Origin: an uncultured Bulleidia sp.
Lineage (GTDB): Bacteria; Bacillota_I; Bacilli_A; Erysipelotrichales; Erysipelotrichaceae
Length of the DNA: 49,203 bases
Reading direction: 5' to 3'
Assembly (NCBI GenBank): GCA_934757945.1
Contig: CAKVLT010000007.1
Coordinates: 1-49,203 of the forward strand
Shown: piece by piece, positions 16,453 to 26,500 of the stretch
Layout of the letters: each line of letters opens with the position of its first letter
How positions within the stretch are numbered: position 1 is the stretch's first letter
Program-made: the position numbers and the translations under genes
The notes under the pieces: generated by a model
What the model was told of the DNA's origin: nothing
Databases searched by the model: none
What the model saw: the letters and a program-made list of their open reading frames with translations, nothing else

Positions 16453-18378
16453 TTATTTAAAAAACCTTTCTTCCAACATCAAGCACAAGCAATGATATAC
16501 AGGTAAATGTAATTCCTGAATCATATACGTTTCTGTCTGTGGTACCTGTATGCAGATATCTGCTTTGTCAGATAGCTTACTGTCTTTCTTCCCAGTTAGC
16601 CCAATTACCTTTAATCCTTTTGCATGTGCTGTCACTGCTGCATATAGTATATTCTTACTATTTCCACTTGTGGAAATACCTAAGAATACATCTCCTCTTT
16701 TACCATATCCATTTACCTGCTGGGCAAAACACAATAATGGTTCACAATCATTCATATATGCTGTGGATAATGCAGGATGACCATCTAGTGCAATTGCTGG
16801 TAAAGCACCTTGAAGATTCTCTGCAAGTACTGCACCTAATTCTTCATCTTCTTCAAATAGTCTCTTTTTAAAAGCAGAGTCTGATTTTCTAGGAAGTTTA
16901 AATCCCTTCATCAGTTCACCTACAATATGTTCTGAATCTGCTGCAGATCCACCATTCCCTGCTACTAGCAGCTTATTACCGTGTGCATAGGCATCTTCTA
17001 ATACATAATATGCATTCAAGATATCTTCTTTACACGGCTGTAATATTGGATATCTTTCAATCAATACATCTAAATGTGCATATATTCTGTTATCCAGTTC
17101 ATCCTGACCTGGTTTTTCTATTACTTTATTAACAAAGGAAAGTAAAGAATCAACAGTCATATCCTGCCCATAGTCTTCATTACCAATAAGAGCTGTTTTA
17201 CATCCTGCATTCTTACCTGCCTGAATATCATTCTTTCCATCTCCAATCATCCAGGACTGTTCCAAATCAATATTCAGATCTTCAGCAGCATGTAATAACA
17301 TACCTGGTTTTGGTTTTCTGCAGTCACAGTCTATCTTTAATTCTTTGACTTCACCTTCAAACCCACTGTCAGGATGATGTGGACAGAAATAGATGCCATC
17401 TAAATAGGCTCCATCTTTACCCAGAAGTGTTTCCATCTTATTATGGATTTCCTGTAGACCTTCATACGTTACTTCACCTCTTGCTATAACCGGCTGATTT
17501 GTAACCACTACAGCAAGATATCCAGAACGATTGATCTTTTTTAAAGCTTCAGATACACCTTCTAATAATTCAAACTGTTCTGTTTCTCTCAGGAAGCCAA
17601 CATACTTATTAATTGTTCCATCTCTGTCAAGAAAGATTGCTTTCTGCTTATTCTTAAGATTTCTGGATTCTACAATACCTTTTTCAAAATCTTTACATAC
17701 TCCTTCATATCTATCTGGAGTACCCATATCTTTTACATACTCAGGACTATCATAGCAGTACATCTTACCAGTACCACACAATGGCTTTAACACCTGTCTG
17801 TCCAGATCTACCTTCTGCGTAGTTACTTCCATGTTTAATACTTCAGGACTGATGACATGTAAACCGGCATTGACTCTGTTCTGATAGAATTCAGGTCTGT
17901 CATCTTCCTTAGAAAGCCACTGTTCCACCTGTTTATCTTTATTGGCAATAATCAGACCACTGTCATACGGATGATTATTAGGATGTGTAAACAGTGTTAC
18001 AAAACCCTTATGCTCTTTATGAAACTTTACAAATCTATTGAAATCTACATTAAACATGGCATCTGCATTCAACAGCAGAAAATCTTCTGTCAATTTATCT
18101 TTCATTTGAAACAGAGCACCTGCATTTCCCAATGGCTCTTTTTCTACAAAGTAATCAATATGTACTCCATATTTTCTGCCATTACCAAAATGGTGCATAA
18201 TAATTTCAGCTTTATACCCAACAGTCAAAATTATATCTTTAAATCCCTGTTCTTTTAATGATTGTATTTCTCTTTCCAATACAGGTATTCCACACACAGG
18301 AATCATAGGTTTAGGAATATTCGGAAACAATTCAGAGATTCTTGTACCTTTACCTCCAGCCATAATAACTACTTTCAT
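16453..18378 (-). CDS. Trifunctional heptose enzyme: HddC-GmhB-GmhA fusion
   Basis: A 641-residue three-domain protein. Residues 1 to ~232 are a sugar-1-phosphate nucleotidyltransferase (MKVVIMAGGKGTRISELFP, then LLNADAMF), HddC type. About 245-420 is an HAD-IIIA phosphatase with D251-x-D253 in FLDRDGT and Cys/His zinc ligands in FCPHHP and DCDCRKPKPG, as in GmhB. About 435-641 is a SIS-fold GmhA isomerase (GNGGSAADSEH, Ser478; SGNSKN). Together these catalyse sedoheptulose-7-phosphate isomerisation, dephosphorylation of heptose 1,7-bisphosphate and nucleotidyl transfer. The missing kinase, HddA, is encoded one base upstream on the same strand. GDP as the activating nucleotide is inferred from the HddA route. 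Confidence 0.88.
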   Translation of the reverse strand: MKVVIMAGGKGTRISELFPNIPKPMIPVCGIPVLEREIQSLKEQGFKDIILTVGYKAEIIMHHFGNGRKYGVHIDYFVEKEPLGNAGALFQMKDKLTEDFLLLNADAMFNVDFNRFVKFHKEHKGFVTLFTHPNNHPYDSGLIIANKDKQVEQWLSKEDDRPEFYQNRVNAGLHVISPEVLNMEVTTQKVDLDRQVLKPLCGTGKMYCYDSPEYVKDMGTPDRYEGVCKDFEKGIVESRNLKNKQKAIFLDRDGTINKYVGFLRETEQFELLEGVSEALKKINRSGYLAVVVTNQPVIARGEVTYEGLQEIHNKMETLLGKDGAYLDGIYFCPHHPDSGFEGEVKELKIDCDCRKPKPGMLLHAAEDLNIDLEQSWMIGDGKNDIQAGKNAGCKTALIGNEDYGQDMTVDSLLSFVNKVIEKPGQDELDNRIYAHLDVLIERYPILQPCKEDILNAYYVLEDAYAHGNKLLVAGNGGSAADSEHIVGELMKGFKLPRKSDSAFKKRLFEEDEELGAVLAENLQGALPAIALDGHPALSTAYMNDCEPLLCFAQQVNGYGKRGDVFLGISTSGNSKNILYAAVTAHAKGLKVIGLTGKKDSKLSDKADICIQVPQTETYMIQELHLPVYHCLCLMLEERFFK

Positions 18379-18379
18379 A

Positions 18380-19399
18380 TTACTTGCCCTCCAGAGGTAG
18401 ATAAGTTTCAGGAGTATAGTGAATCACTCTTGTACCACCATCTTCAAATTTAAATGGGATATACATTAAATCTTTCATAGCTTCTTTTACAGCTTCCTGA
18501 TATTCAGGCTGTACATAGAACACTAAGAAACCTCCACCACCAGCACCCAGCAGTTTTCCACCAAGAGCACCTGCCTGCATGCCTTTTTCATACAGGTCAT
18601 CAATACTGTTAGTGGATACTGCAGATCCGGTTTGTCTTTTCAATTTCCATGTATGATCTAACAATCTTCCAAAATCATCCAGATCAGTATGTTTATCTGT
18701 CAGGATATGTTCTGCTTTATCCACAAGAGCCAGCATCTCCAACAGCCTTTTTTCTTTAACTTCCTGTGTTTCTTTACTTCCTGCATTTGCTTTCTGCACA
18801 TCAGAAGAAAATCTTGTAAAGCCTGTAAAGAACATCATAAGATTATCATTTAATGTTTTCTTTCTTTCTGGAGAAATGATAACCGGTAATACATCATATG
18901 TTCCATCTGTATTAAAGTTGATTCTGTTAAAACCACCAAAAGCAGCGGCTATCTGATCTTGCCAGCCGCCAGCTTCTTCGCATAAAACTCTTTCCAGATA
19001 AATAGCTTCATCCGCAAGCTTTTTCTTATCTGCATACTTTCCTTTTAACGCATAGAAAGCATTCAGCATGCCTACAGCAAAGGAACTGGAGGTCCCTAAT
19101 CCTGAACGTGCAGGAAGATCTGCTTCATAAGTCAGTCTGATTTCATGCATATCCAGCATCTTCATGGCATTACGAATAGCTGGATGCTCAATAGCATTGA
19201 TATCTGTTACTCTTTCTGTTCTTGAATAAGAAAGTTCTGTACTGTAATCAAAGAATCTTGGTAAGTGTCTGACATTGACATAACAGTACTTATCAAATGT
19301 TGTGGATAATACTGCTCCACCATATTTGGTGAAGAAACTTTCCATGTCTGTTCCACCACCAAAGAAAGACATGCGAAATGGAGTCTGTGTAATAATCAT
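18380..19399 (-). CDS. hddA: D-glycero-alpha-D-manno-heptose-7-phosphate kinase
   Basis: A 339-residue GHMP-family kinase. The N-terminus PFRMSFFGGGTDM and the ATP loop ARSGLGTSSSFAVG are typical of HddA, and GALGGKLLGAGGGGFLVFY is the third GHMP motif. It makes heptose 1,7-bisphosphate in the alpha configuration, feeding the phosphatase and nucleotidyltransferase domains of the fused protein encoded next. GGAGAG lies 6-7 bases before its ATG, just after the remains of a second HddC-GmhB gene. Its protein is close to the broken HddA copy at 28097-29097, while the DNA differs widely in codon choice. Confidence 0.9.
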   Translation of the reverse strand: MIITQTPFRMSFFGGGTDMESFFTKYGGAVLSTTFDKYCYVNVRHLPRFFDYSTELSYSRTERVTDINAIEHPAIRNAMKMLDMHEIRLTYEADLPARSGLGTSSSFAVGMLNAFYALKGKYADKKKLADEAIYLERVLCEEAGGWQDQIAAAFGGFNRINFNTDGTYDVLPVIISPERKKTLNDNLMMFFTGFTRFSSDVQKANAGSKETQEVKEKRLLEMLALVDKAEHILTDKHTDLDDFGRLLDHTWKLKRQTGSAVSTNSIDDLYEKGMQAGALGGKLLGAGGGGFLVFYVQPEYQEAVKEAMKDLMYIPFKFEDGGTRVIHYTPETYLPLEGK

Positions 19400-19411
19400 A
19401 GTTTTCTCTCC

Positions 19412-20778
19412 TTAGTAGTATTTATATTCAGTAGGACAATTTCGGGATTTCGCCTTTGATTTCAGGTATTGTTCTGCAAAGTTCTTCAAAGACGATAGCG
19501 TCACAGTTTGTCCGTATGGTTCAGAGCCAATCAAAGCAGTTCGACATCTGGTATTCTGACTAGCCTTGATATCATTTTTCCCATTGCTATTCGTCCAAGA
19601 CTGCGACAGATCAATGTTAAAGTCCTGAGCCGCTTTCAATAGCATTCCAGGTTTCGGTTTACGTCAATCACCGTCAAACTTCATTTCTCGACATTCTCCT
19701 TTATATCCCTTAAACGGATAGTGTGGTCAGAAGTAGATGGCGCTCAGATATGCGCCCTCCTTGCCTAGAAGTGTCTCCATCTTGTTGTGAATCACTTCGA
19801 GTTCCTCAAGGGGCACTTCCCCACGGGCTACCACAGACTAATTCGTAACAACAATTGCCAAATAACCTGAAGCTTTTTTGACTGCATCTGCAACGCCGTC
19901 CATCAACTCAAACTCGGCTATGTTCCGTAGGACCCCCACATATTTATTGATTGTACCGTCCCAATCAAGGAACACCGCTTTCTGCTTGTTCCTCAGATTC
20001 TTAGCGGAAACGCGACCAGTCTTGTAATCCTCGCATACAAAATATTAGCGTTCGGGTGTCCCCATGTCCTTCACATATTCAGGGCTATCGTAGCAGAAAA
20101 GCTTACCACTTCCGGACAACAGCTTAAGAAGCTGTCGATCCAAGTCTACCTTGATGGGTTTCACGTTCTCTCCCACAGTACCAACCTTGTCCACATCAAT
20201 TCCTAACTGCCCAAGATAATTGGATTGATGACATGCAGTCCAGCATTGACACGGTTGCAATAATATTCCGCTCATTCATCTTCCTCAGCCAACCATTGCT
20301 TGACAGCACCATTTTGTCAGCAATAATGAGTCCACTGTCATAAGGATGGCTATTTGGATGCGTGAATAAAGTAACCAAACCGCCATGCTGTTTATGAAAG
20401 GCTACAAATCGATTGAAGTCCACATCGAACACAGCATCAGCATTCAACAACAGAAAATCAGAATTCAACTTATCCTTGATTTTGAAAAGTGCACCGGCAT
20501 TACCCAGCGGCTCCTTCTCAAAATAGTATTCAATATGAACTCCAAAGGGCTTCCCTGTTGCCGGAGATATACCAGAACCATCTCCGAAATAGTCCATGAT
20601 GATGTTTCTGAGATGAGAATCGGTCAAAATAATGTCTTTGAATCCCTGGTCACGCAGACACTCCAGCTCATGTTCCAGAACGGGCTTTCCTTCGATTTTT
20701 ATCATCGGCTTGTGGGATATCACTGGCAAGAGAGGAATTCCGTGTGTCCCTGCCGCCTGCCATTATCACTGTTTTCAT
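19412..20778 (-). pseudogene. Degenerate HddC-GmhB gene
   Basis: Remains of a two-domain nucleotidyltransferase/HAD gene. It opens MKTVIMAGGRDTRN at ATG 20778, shifts frame near 20730, continues with KPMIKIEGKPVLEHELECL, shifts again near 20250, and carries several stops and frame changes through the HAD part before ending ...CPTEYKYY at 19412. No SIS (GmhA) domain is present, unlike the intact fused gene. It is visibly richer in G+C than the intact gene downstream, so it is not a recent tandem copy. It looks like the edge of an imported glycan cassette. Confidence 0.8.
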
Positions 20779-20802
20779 CTTCGTTTTTTTCCTCTCATAT
20801 AT

Positions 20803-22212
20803 TTATCGTTTTAACAACAGTACCAACTTATCAAATATAATTAATATAGTCTTTTGCTGAATCACGAAGAGCAAAAGAACGAATGGTAGCTGATATAGAA
20901 AACTTTCATTTGCCGATGCGGCTGTACACTGCATTAAAAGCACTATCATCATAAGTACTTGTTTTTTCCAGTTAACATTCATCCTTATCACACTCTTCAG
21001 GCGAAGCATTCGCATAAGCCATATTGAAAAATATCCAATCATTGTGGCAAATGCGGCTCCATATGCTCCAACTAGCGGAATCAAAATAAAGTTTAAAGCA
21101 GTATTAATTAGTGCACTAACTACAGTGGTAATCGAAATCTCCTTCGTCTTTTTTGCCGCAGCAAAAATACATCCATTAAATAATCCCAATCCGTTAAAGG
21201 CAGTACCAAGCAACAAAAACGGAACATACTTCCATGCCACGAAAAAGTTTTTGGAATACAAAATATGAGCAATGGTTATATTAAAAAGCATTATCAAAGA
21301 GCAAGCCAAAAAAGACGCCGAGCCATATACGGTGTAGGTTCCTCCGATAAAACCGTCTTCGTCCTTCTCATCAAATTCTGTAATAGAGGAAATCGACCAT
21401 GCGTTATAAAAAATAGATTGTAGAGCAGATAGTATAGACGGAATTTTATAGGATACAGCATAAATGCCATTGACTGCAGCACCACAGAAATAGGTAAGAA
21501 TATATCGATCACTTGCATTGTTAATCCACCATCCAAGAGAGTTTGCAATCAATGGTGCACTATACTTAACCATTTCACGCGCAATTTCACCAGAATGCTT
21601 ACTGCTTTTTAAGTCCTTCATAATGTCTCCTGATAGGAACATACCCACATCAGCTACAATGGTTCCAGAAACATAAGCAATCATATATCCATTTATGCCT
21701 AAATGCATTCCTAAAAGCAGTAATAGGTTAACCAAACAAGTAACGGCTGTGTTAGTAATCCCCCAGAACGCTAATGTTTTGACCTGATCCTTTGCTTTAA
21801 GATACATTGACAAATTATTGTTAAGTGCACCAGAAGTAAAAGACAGATATAAAAAAAACATATAGTTTGATTCCAACGGGATAATGCCAGAATAATCCAA
21901 CCCAAAAAGAATTACTCCCAACAATGCTGAGCTCACGCCAATTATCTTAAATCCTACACAAATAGCATCTTCCGCTTTATATTTTTTATCAAGTGAAAAG
22001 CGTAAAACCGCATCCTGTATATTAATTGTTAAAACTGGAATCAAAAGTTGTACTGTAGTAGTCACCAAATCTACAGATCCAAATTCGTCAGTTGATAACA
22101 CATACGTGTACAAGGGAACCAAAAAGAATGAAATAATTCTCGTTCCGAAGCCACTAATTGTGAACAGCAAAGCATTTTGTGATAAATTCTTTATTTTATT
22201 ACGCTTCTCCAT
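20803..22212 (-). CDS. wzx: Wzx-type polysaccharide flippase
   Basis: A 469-residue polytopic protein of the MOP/RfbX flippase family, starting RNKIKNLSQNALLFTISGFGTRIISFFLVPLYT, the typical first-helix pattern of Wzx proteins, with about 12-14 hydrophobic segments. It should move the lipid-linked repeat unit across the membrane. It starts 3 bases after the FrhB-like gene's stop and belongs to the imported block of the glycan locus. Confidence 0.85.
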   Translation of the reverse strand: MEKRNKIKNLSQNALLFTISGFGTRIISFFLVPLYTYVLSTDEFGSVDLVTTTVQLLIPVLTINIQDAVLRFSLDKKYKAEDAICVGFKIIGVSSALLGVILFGLDYSGIIPLESNYMFFLYLSFTSGALNNNLSMYLKAKDQVKTLAFWGITNTAVTCLVNLLLLLGMHLGINGYMIAYVSGTIVADVGMFLSGDIMKDLKSSKHSGEIAREMVKYSAPLIANSLGWWINNASDRYILTYFCGAAVNGIYAVSYKIPSILSALQSIFYNAWSISSITEFDEKDEDGFIGGTYTVYGSASFLACSLIMLFNITIAHILYSKNFFVAWKYVPFLLLGTAFNGLGLFNGCIFAAAKKTKEISITTVVSALINTALNFILIPLVGAYGAAFATMIGYFSIWLMRMLRLKSVIRMNVNWKKQVLMMIVLLMQCTAASANESFLYQLPFVLLLFVIQQKTILIIFDKLVLLLKR

Positions 22213-22215
22213 TGC

Positions 22216-23214
22216 TCATGACAACCTTTTATCAAAAAAATCAAATCTAACTAATAGGGATTTGACGAAGTATTTTGCCCTTCCTTTTGGTGAATCAAAT
22301 CTGTACTTTTTAACCACATACTCAAAACCATGTTTCTTATAGTCCATCCAAAACTCTTCATATAAATCGGGTTTTTCTGTTGGACGGTTAAGATTATGCT
22401 GGTAATTCAGGAATTCGTCACCCACATACTCCTTTAGAAGTTCACCCTCATGGATCGTTTTATTTAGTGTTTCAACGATTTCATTTCCTTTTTCCGAAGT
22501 TGCAATCATTAATGAAACGCCTTTCCCCATAGGAATTTCTGGCATAATTTTATCTATCCCCCAAAAATCCCCAAGAGTTATATCGCCTGTTCTCTCCATA
22601 CTAGAGAACCTACAGCTATAGCATCCCTTATCCAATATAAGCAGAGAGAAATACATTCTCATATATAGTTGAGCATCATAAGATCGCCGTAAAACTTTTC
22701 CATTCTTGAAACAAACCTTTGTTGGGTAGCGTTTCCATCCAACGCTTTTGTCACGAAAGGATATTTTGATTACCTCGGACTGATACTTATTTTCCAACCA
22801 TGCAACATAATCCTTTAAGATCCGTGGATTGGGTGAGCCATGACATATAATATCAATTATAAATAGGTTTTCTGTTTGTACATTCACATGTTCGAGATAT
22901 TTAATAAGTCCACTAACCTGACAGGGGGTTCCCGAAAAAAGAACCTTCTGCTCATTTATCAAGTCTTCAGCTACACTGTTATAAATCCCCCCGATGTTAC
23001 TTCTTGCATATTTTGATTCATTAAATAGCTCTATATCTTCCAATCGTGTTACTTTGATGTGCTTGACTTCATTATCTTTGGTCCAAGCTGCGCCATAAAT
23101 AGCATAATTGTCGCTATATTTTTGGGCAAATGACATCGCAATTTCAGAGAATGCACCACCAGAAGAAGATTTCTCAACTACATCAGGAGTGCCTTTAAAT
23201 GCATATACCTTCAT
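22216..23214 (-). CDS. F420-hydrogenase beta-subunit-like protein of a glycan locus
   Basis: A 332-residue protein of the coenzyme F420 hydrogenase/dehydrogenase beta-subunit C-terminal family. Clear blocks are SSGGAFSEIA, LFSGTPCQVSGL, DIICHGSPNP, SFRDKSVGWKRYP and KGCYSCRFSSMERTGDITLGDFWG. Family members in glycan loci usually begin with a 4Fe-4S ferredoxin domain; here the protein begins directly at MKVYAFKGTPDVV, so that domain is missing, while CYSC-x-F Cys residues remain. These proteins co-occur with pyruvyl transferases, as here, where the start follows the neighbour's stop without a gap. Function in the glycan pathway is unproven; a redox step on a sugar or pyruvyl group is inferred. 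Confidence 0.75.
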   Translation of the reverse strand: MKVYAFKGTPDVVEKSSSGGAFSEIAMSFAQKYSDNYAIYGAAWTKDNEVKHIKVTRLEDIELFNESKYARSNIGGIYNSVAEDLINEQKVLFSGTPCQVSGLIKYLEHVNVQTENLFIIDIICHGSPNPRILKDYVAWLENKYQSEVIKISFRDKSVGWKRYPTKVCFKNGKVLRRSYDAQLYMRMYFSLLILDKGCYSCRFSSMERTGDITLGDFWGIDKIMPEIPMGKGVSLMIATSEKGNEIVETLNKTIHEGELLKEYVGDEFLNYQHNLNRPTEKPDLYEEFWMDYKKHGFEYVVKKYRFDSPKGRAKYFVKSLLVRFDFFDKRLS

Positions 23215-24369
23215 TTAACTTCTCCTTTCAATTTCTTCGTCCAGGTATTTTCTTAAAGCTATACGTTCATTCTCCATTGTAGTATCAACCGCATTCCAAT
23301 TAATTGAATCTTCTTCTGGGATAATTCCACTTTTTACATAGCGATCTTCAAGATCATATCGTGTCAACAAGTCTGTTATTCTGCTTGACTGAGGAGATTT
23401 ATGCAACTGTTGTCTCGGAAAAGTATAAAATCTTTTATGCATTATTATAGAAAACACCGAAGAATGAAAAGAATCCGTACAGATATACGATGCATCACGA
23501 ATTAGAGAAACATATTCTTGCGGGCCTCCATCCAAGTGAGTTATTTTACTAAATATCGAGTACTCTTCATAACCATATGAAAAACAAACAACCTCCGTAC
23601 TGGTTCTATTTGAGAATTTTTCAATTTCATAAATTGTGTCCTTGCTTGGTTCGCTTAGAAAATGCACAAAGATATACGGTTTTGAAGGAGTATTTACACT
23701 TCCAGCGAACGATTTCCATTGATTTACATCTAATAAGAATACGGGATCCGTTACTTGAATGGTTGGTACTTTACATAGTTGACCAATGATTTTTTCTCCC
23801 GTTTGCTCTCTTACTGCTATTCTTTCAAATCCCTCTAATCCTACTTTAACTGTCTTCTTGTTATACGCCGGAATTGAATTAATACCAAAACTAGGAGCAA
23901 GCGCAATTCTTTTGCATTTAGGGGCAAATTGAAGAAAGTAAATCGGCTTTATATGAATACTCGCATTCCAGATTTGATCGCTCCCTGCAATAAATGCGAT
24001 ATAATCATCACGAGTAGCAATCGATTGCAACTCTTTCCATGTGAACCCCTGTGGCTTTAGCATGTCCTCCACAAATTTATTTTGAAAGTCATATGCTCTT
24101 CGAGTTAAATATCCCTTTTCTTTCTTCATTGATTTTCGCATTTTCATATACTGTGAAAAATAACCCTTATACCGCAGTGAATTGTATGCATGAAAGATGA
24201 TATTCTTTACTCGAACAACTCTAAGTTGCCTTGCATCATACTTTTCATATAGAACATGGCAATTGTACCCCTTCTGTTCCAGATAGTTTTTTGTCGCATA
24301 GCACTGTAGTATCGAACCATAGTTTTCCTTATAATACGTGACCAGACCAATATCTTTATTCATTAACAT
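23215..24369 (-). CDS. Polysaccharide pyruvyl transferase family protein
   Basis: About 384 residues, PF04230 family. The N-terminus DIGLVTYYKENYGSILQCYAT is the usual start of this family, and AFIAGSDQIWN and YICTDSFHSSVFSIIM are its conserved core. It probably transfers pyruvate from PEP to a sugar of the repeat unit as a ketal. I prefer ATG 24369 (preceded by AAAGGTGG) to the upstream ATG 24396, which lacks a ribosome site. Its stop abuts the start of the FrhB-like gene, a common pairing. Confidence 0.8.
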   Translation of the reverse strand: MLMNKDIGLVTYYKENYGSILQCYATKNYLEQKGYNCHVLYEKYDARQLRVVRVKNIIFHAYNSLRYKGYFSQYMKMRKSMKKEKGYLTRRAYDFQNKFVEDMLKPQGFTWKELQSIATRDDYIAFIAGSDQIWNASIHIKPIYFLQFAPKCKRIALAPSFGINSIPAYNKKTVKVGLEGFERIAVREQTGEKIIGQLCKVPTIQVTDPVFLLDVNQWKSFAGSVNTPSKPYIFVHFLSEPSKDTIYEIEKFSNRTSTEVVCFSYGYEEYSIFSKITHLDGGPQEYVSLIRDASYICTDSFHSSVFSIIMHKRFYTFPRQQLHKSPQSSRITDLLTRYDLEDRYVKSGIIPEEDSINWNAVDTTMENERIALRKYLDEEIERRS

Positions 24370-24397
24370 CCCAACCACCTTTCCTGCCATTTTCATA

Positions 24398-25453
24398 TTA
24401 GTTTCTATTTTTTGTGATTACTTCGTAGAATCTTTTCTTTGACTCACTTGCGTCAAAATTCCGCAATGTATCACTTGCATTTTCTCTTTTTTCATTGCTT
24501 TCTTCAGTATTATCAAATGCTCTGCAGACGGATTCAAACAATTTTTCCTCATCATCCACTTCACACATATATGCATTATCCTTACTTGCATACTCACGAA
24601 TGCCAAAACAATCTGTTGTCACTAATGTACATCCGCAGAAAACGCTTTCTAATCCAGTGAGTCCAAATCCCTCCTGTCGGCTAGTACATAAAAATACTCG
24701 TGCACAATTCATACTGTCAGAAACTTCTTTTGGACTTGCCTTTTCTGTGTAATGAATCCATTCAGGCCAACTCTGTTCTCTTTTGGGTGTTCCAAAAAGA
24801 TATGCTTCAAAGTCTGGATAGCACTCCTTCAGTTTATAGATGATTCTTAATAAAACATCGCAACCCTTTCTGCTATCCCAATGATATAAAGCACATAACG
24901 TATGGTTACCTCTCTCCAAATACGGCTTTTTGTCATAGAAGATCTGCTTGTCTATTCCGTTTGGTATGTAAATAGCTTTGGTATCAGAAACGCGATCGAT
25001 AATATTCTTTAACCATTTTGAGATTGTGATTTTTGTCATATTCATGCGATAAGTGTCTAAAACAGCTTCTTCACTTCTACCCCAATCTTCAAAGTCCTGC
25101 ACAAAGTAGTACTTTTTGCATGTTGCTTTATTTACGTATTCTGCAGTTTCCGTTGCGGTCGCTATAACAACATCATATTTTGAAAACGTTTTGTCTGTAA
25201 AATGTCGGACAACCACTCGATGAATTTCATTCGGCAATTTAAACCATTTGGGACCAAAAATACCTATCATCCACCTTAAAGAATAAACCACAAAACGGGG
25301 AAGTCCTTTCGAATTTTCCCCGTCATGAGCGTTGTACACAATCGAGACATCCATGCCTTTTTGAGCAAGATAAGTTGCATATTCATATGCAACTTTATAT
25401 CCACCAATTATTTTTTGATTTGGAACAGGGAGGGCAAATGCAACTTTTACCAT
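24398..25453 (-). CDS. GT4-type glycosyltransferase
   Basis: A 351-residue GT-B fold glycosyltransferase. The N-terminal FALPVPNQKIIGGYKVAYEYA glycine-rich entry and the C-terminal SRQEGFGLTGLESVFCGCTLVTTD block with the E-x7-E pattern place it in family 4. It should add one sugar to the undecaprenyl-linked repeat unit on the cytosolic face. It overlaps the upstream GT2 gene by 7 bases. Donor and acceptor cannot be read from sequence. Confidence 0.85.
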   Translation of the reverse strand: MVKVAFALPVPNQKIIGGYKVAYEYATYLAQKGMDVSIVYNAHDGENSKGLPRFVVYSLRWMIGIFGPKWFKLPNEIHRVVVRHFTDKTFSKYDVVIATATETAEYVNKATCKKYYFVQDFEDWGRSEEAVLDTYRMNMTKITISKWLKNIIDRVSDTKAIYIPNGIDKQIFYDKKPYLERGNHTLCALYHWDSRKGCDVLLRIIYKLKECYPDFEAYLFGTPKREQSWPEWIHYTEKASPKEVSDSMNCARVFLCTSRQEGFGLTGLESVFCGCTLVTTDCFGIREYASKDNAYMCEVDDEEKLFESVCRAFDNTEESNEKRENASDTLRNFDASESKKRFYEVITKNRN

Positions 25454-26496
25454 TTTCTATTTGTTCCTTTCTTGTAAATATCCCACAAAGGTTTCATTAT
25501 ATATATGGCATAAAAGTATATTTTCATTTTAATCCTGTACAAACTGATATTTTGCAGTAAGTGCTGTTCATGCAAAATACTAGAGCTCTTTTCAACAAAC
25601 TCCTTTGCACAGCCTATCATTTTCTTTCTTCCAAATGGCTGCGTTTCTATTCCATAATGCTGTGTCTGACCAGGGTCTGTTATATAATATTTGTAATTGA
25701 ATGTACAAAAATACAAATATGATTTTGCTATTTCAATTGCTTTTTTCTCTTTGATTTGCCGTGTAAAAGATAAGGTTTCCAAATGCTTTATAAACATTTG
25801 AAATTCCTTCAATCGTTCCGCAGGCGCAAACCAGGATGTTTTTTCGGTTCCTTTGTTATAGTAAAATGACTTATTCTTTGCAAAAGATTCTGTATCTGCA
25901 AGTTCAAATATTTTATTATACCGAAACATTTTCCCGTCTTCGCTTAGTTTTCCAAGAACTAAGTCGTGAGGATGAATATATGACGTTTCCTTTTCAAAAT
26001 AATTTTTTCTTTCTGCAATATCTTTGTATAAATCTGTTCTGAAAATAATACCTGTCGGATGTGATGCTTTATACGGAATTTCTAATAACGCCTCTTTAGG
26101 AGAATCGTAATATTTAATTTCAGAGAAGCTGTCACAAATTCCTCCTGAATAGTCCCTGTGATTTTTTAGAAACTCAATCAGAGCGGGAAGCTTATCTGTG
26201 TAAAAAATATCCCTATCGTTCAAGTGCAACGCAAATCTACCATCACATGCTTCCAAAAGCCTATACCAATTGGGCATCGCACCATCTTTATTTATGCCAA
26301 CTCTTTCACTGTTCTGAATGTAATGCAGCCTAATATCTGAGATTTCAGAAAGCATTTCAACTGTTCCATCATTCGAACAGTCATCCAATACCCACACATC
26401 GAAATCATCTGATTTAATTGCCAATATTTCGTCTAGTTTTCTTTTCAAGATTTCTTTTCTATTATATGTAGCAATGTAAATGCTTAATGTTATCAT
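25447..26496 (-). CDS. GT2-type glycosyltransferase
   Basis: About 349 residues with a GT-A fold. The opening SIYIATYNRKEILKRKLDEIL, VWVLDDCSNDGT (UDP-sugar binding Asp) and the metal-binding region LHLNDRDIF (D-R-D in place of D-x-D) are visible. I start it at ATG 26496, since TGGAGAG is 8 bases upstream; an open frame continues to 26511. It acts on the same repeat unit as its neighbours. The last ~100 residues are basic and hydrophobic, likely membrane-associated. Confidence 0.8.
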   Translation of the reverse strand: MITLSIYIATYNRKEILKRKLDEILAIKSDDFDVWVLDDCSNDGTVEMLSEISDIRLHYIQNSERVGINKDGAMPNWYRLLEACDGRFALHLNDRDIFYTDKLPALIEFLKNHRDYSGGICDSFSEIKYYDSPKEALLEIPYKASHPTGIIFRTDLYKDIAERKNYFEKETSYIHPHDLVLGKLSEDGKMFRYNKIFELADTESFAKNKSFYYNKGTEKTSWFAPAERLKEFQMFIKHLETLSFTRQIKEKKAIEIAKSYLYFCTFNYKYYITDPGQTQHYGIETQPFGRKKMIGCAKEFVEKSSSILHEQHLLQNISLYRIKMKIYFYAIYIMKPLWDIYKKGTNRKW

Positions 26497-26500
26497 TATT

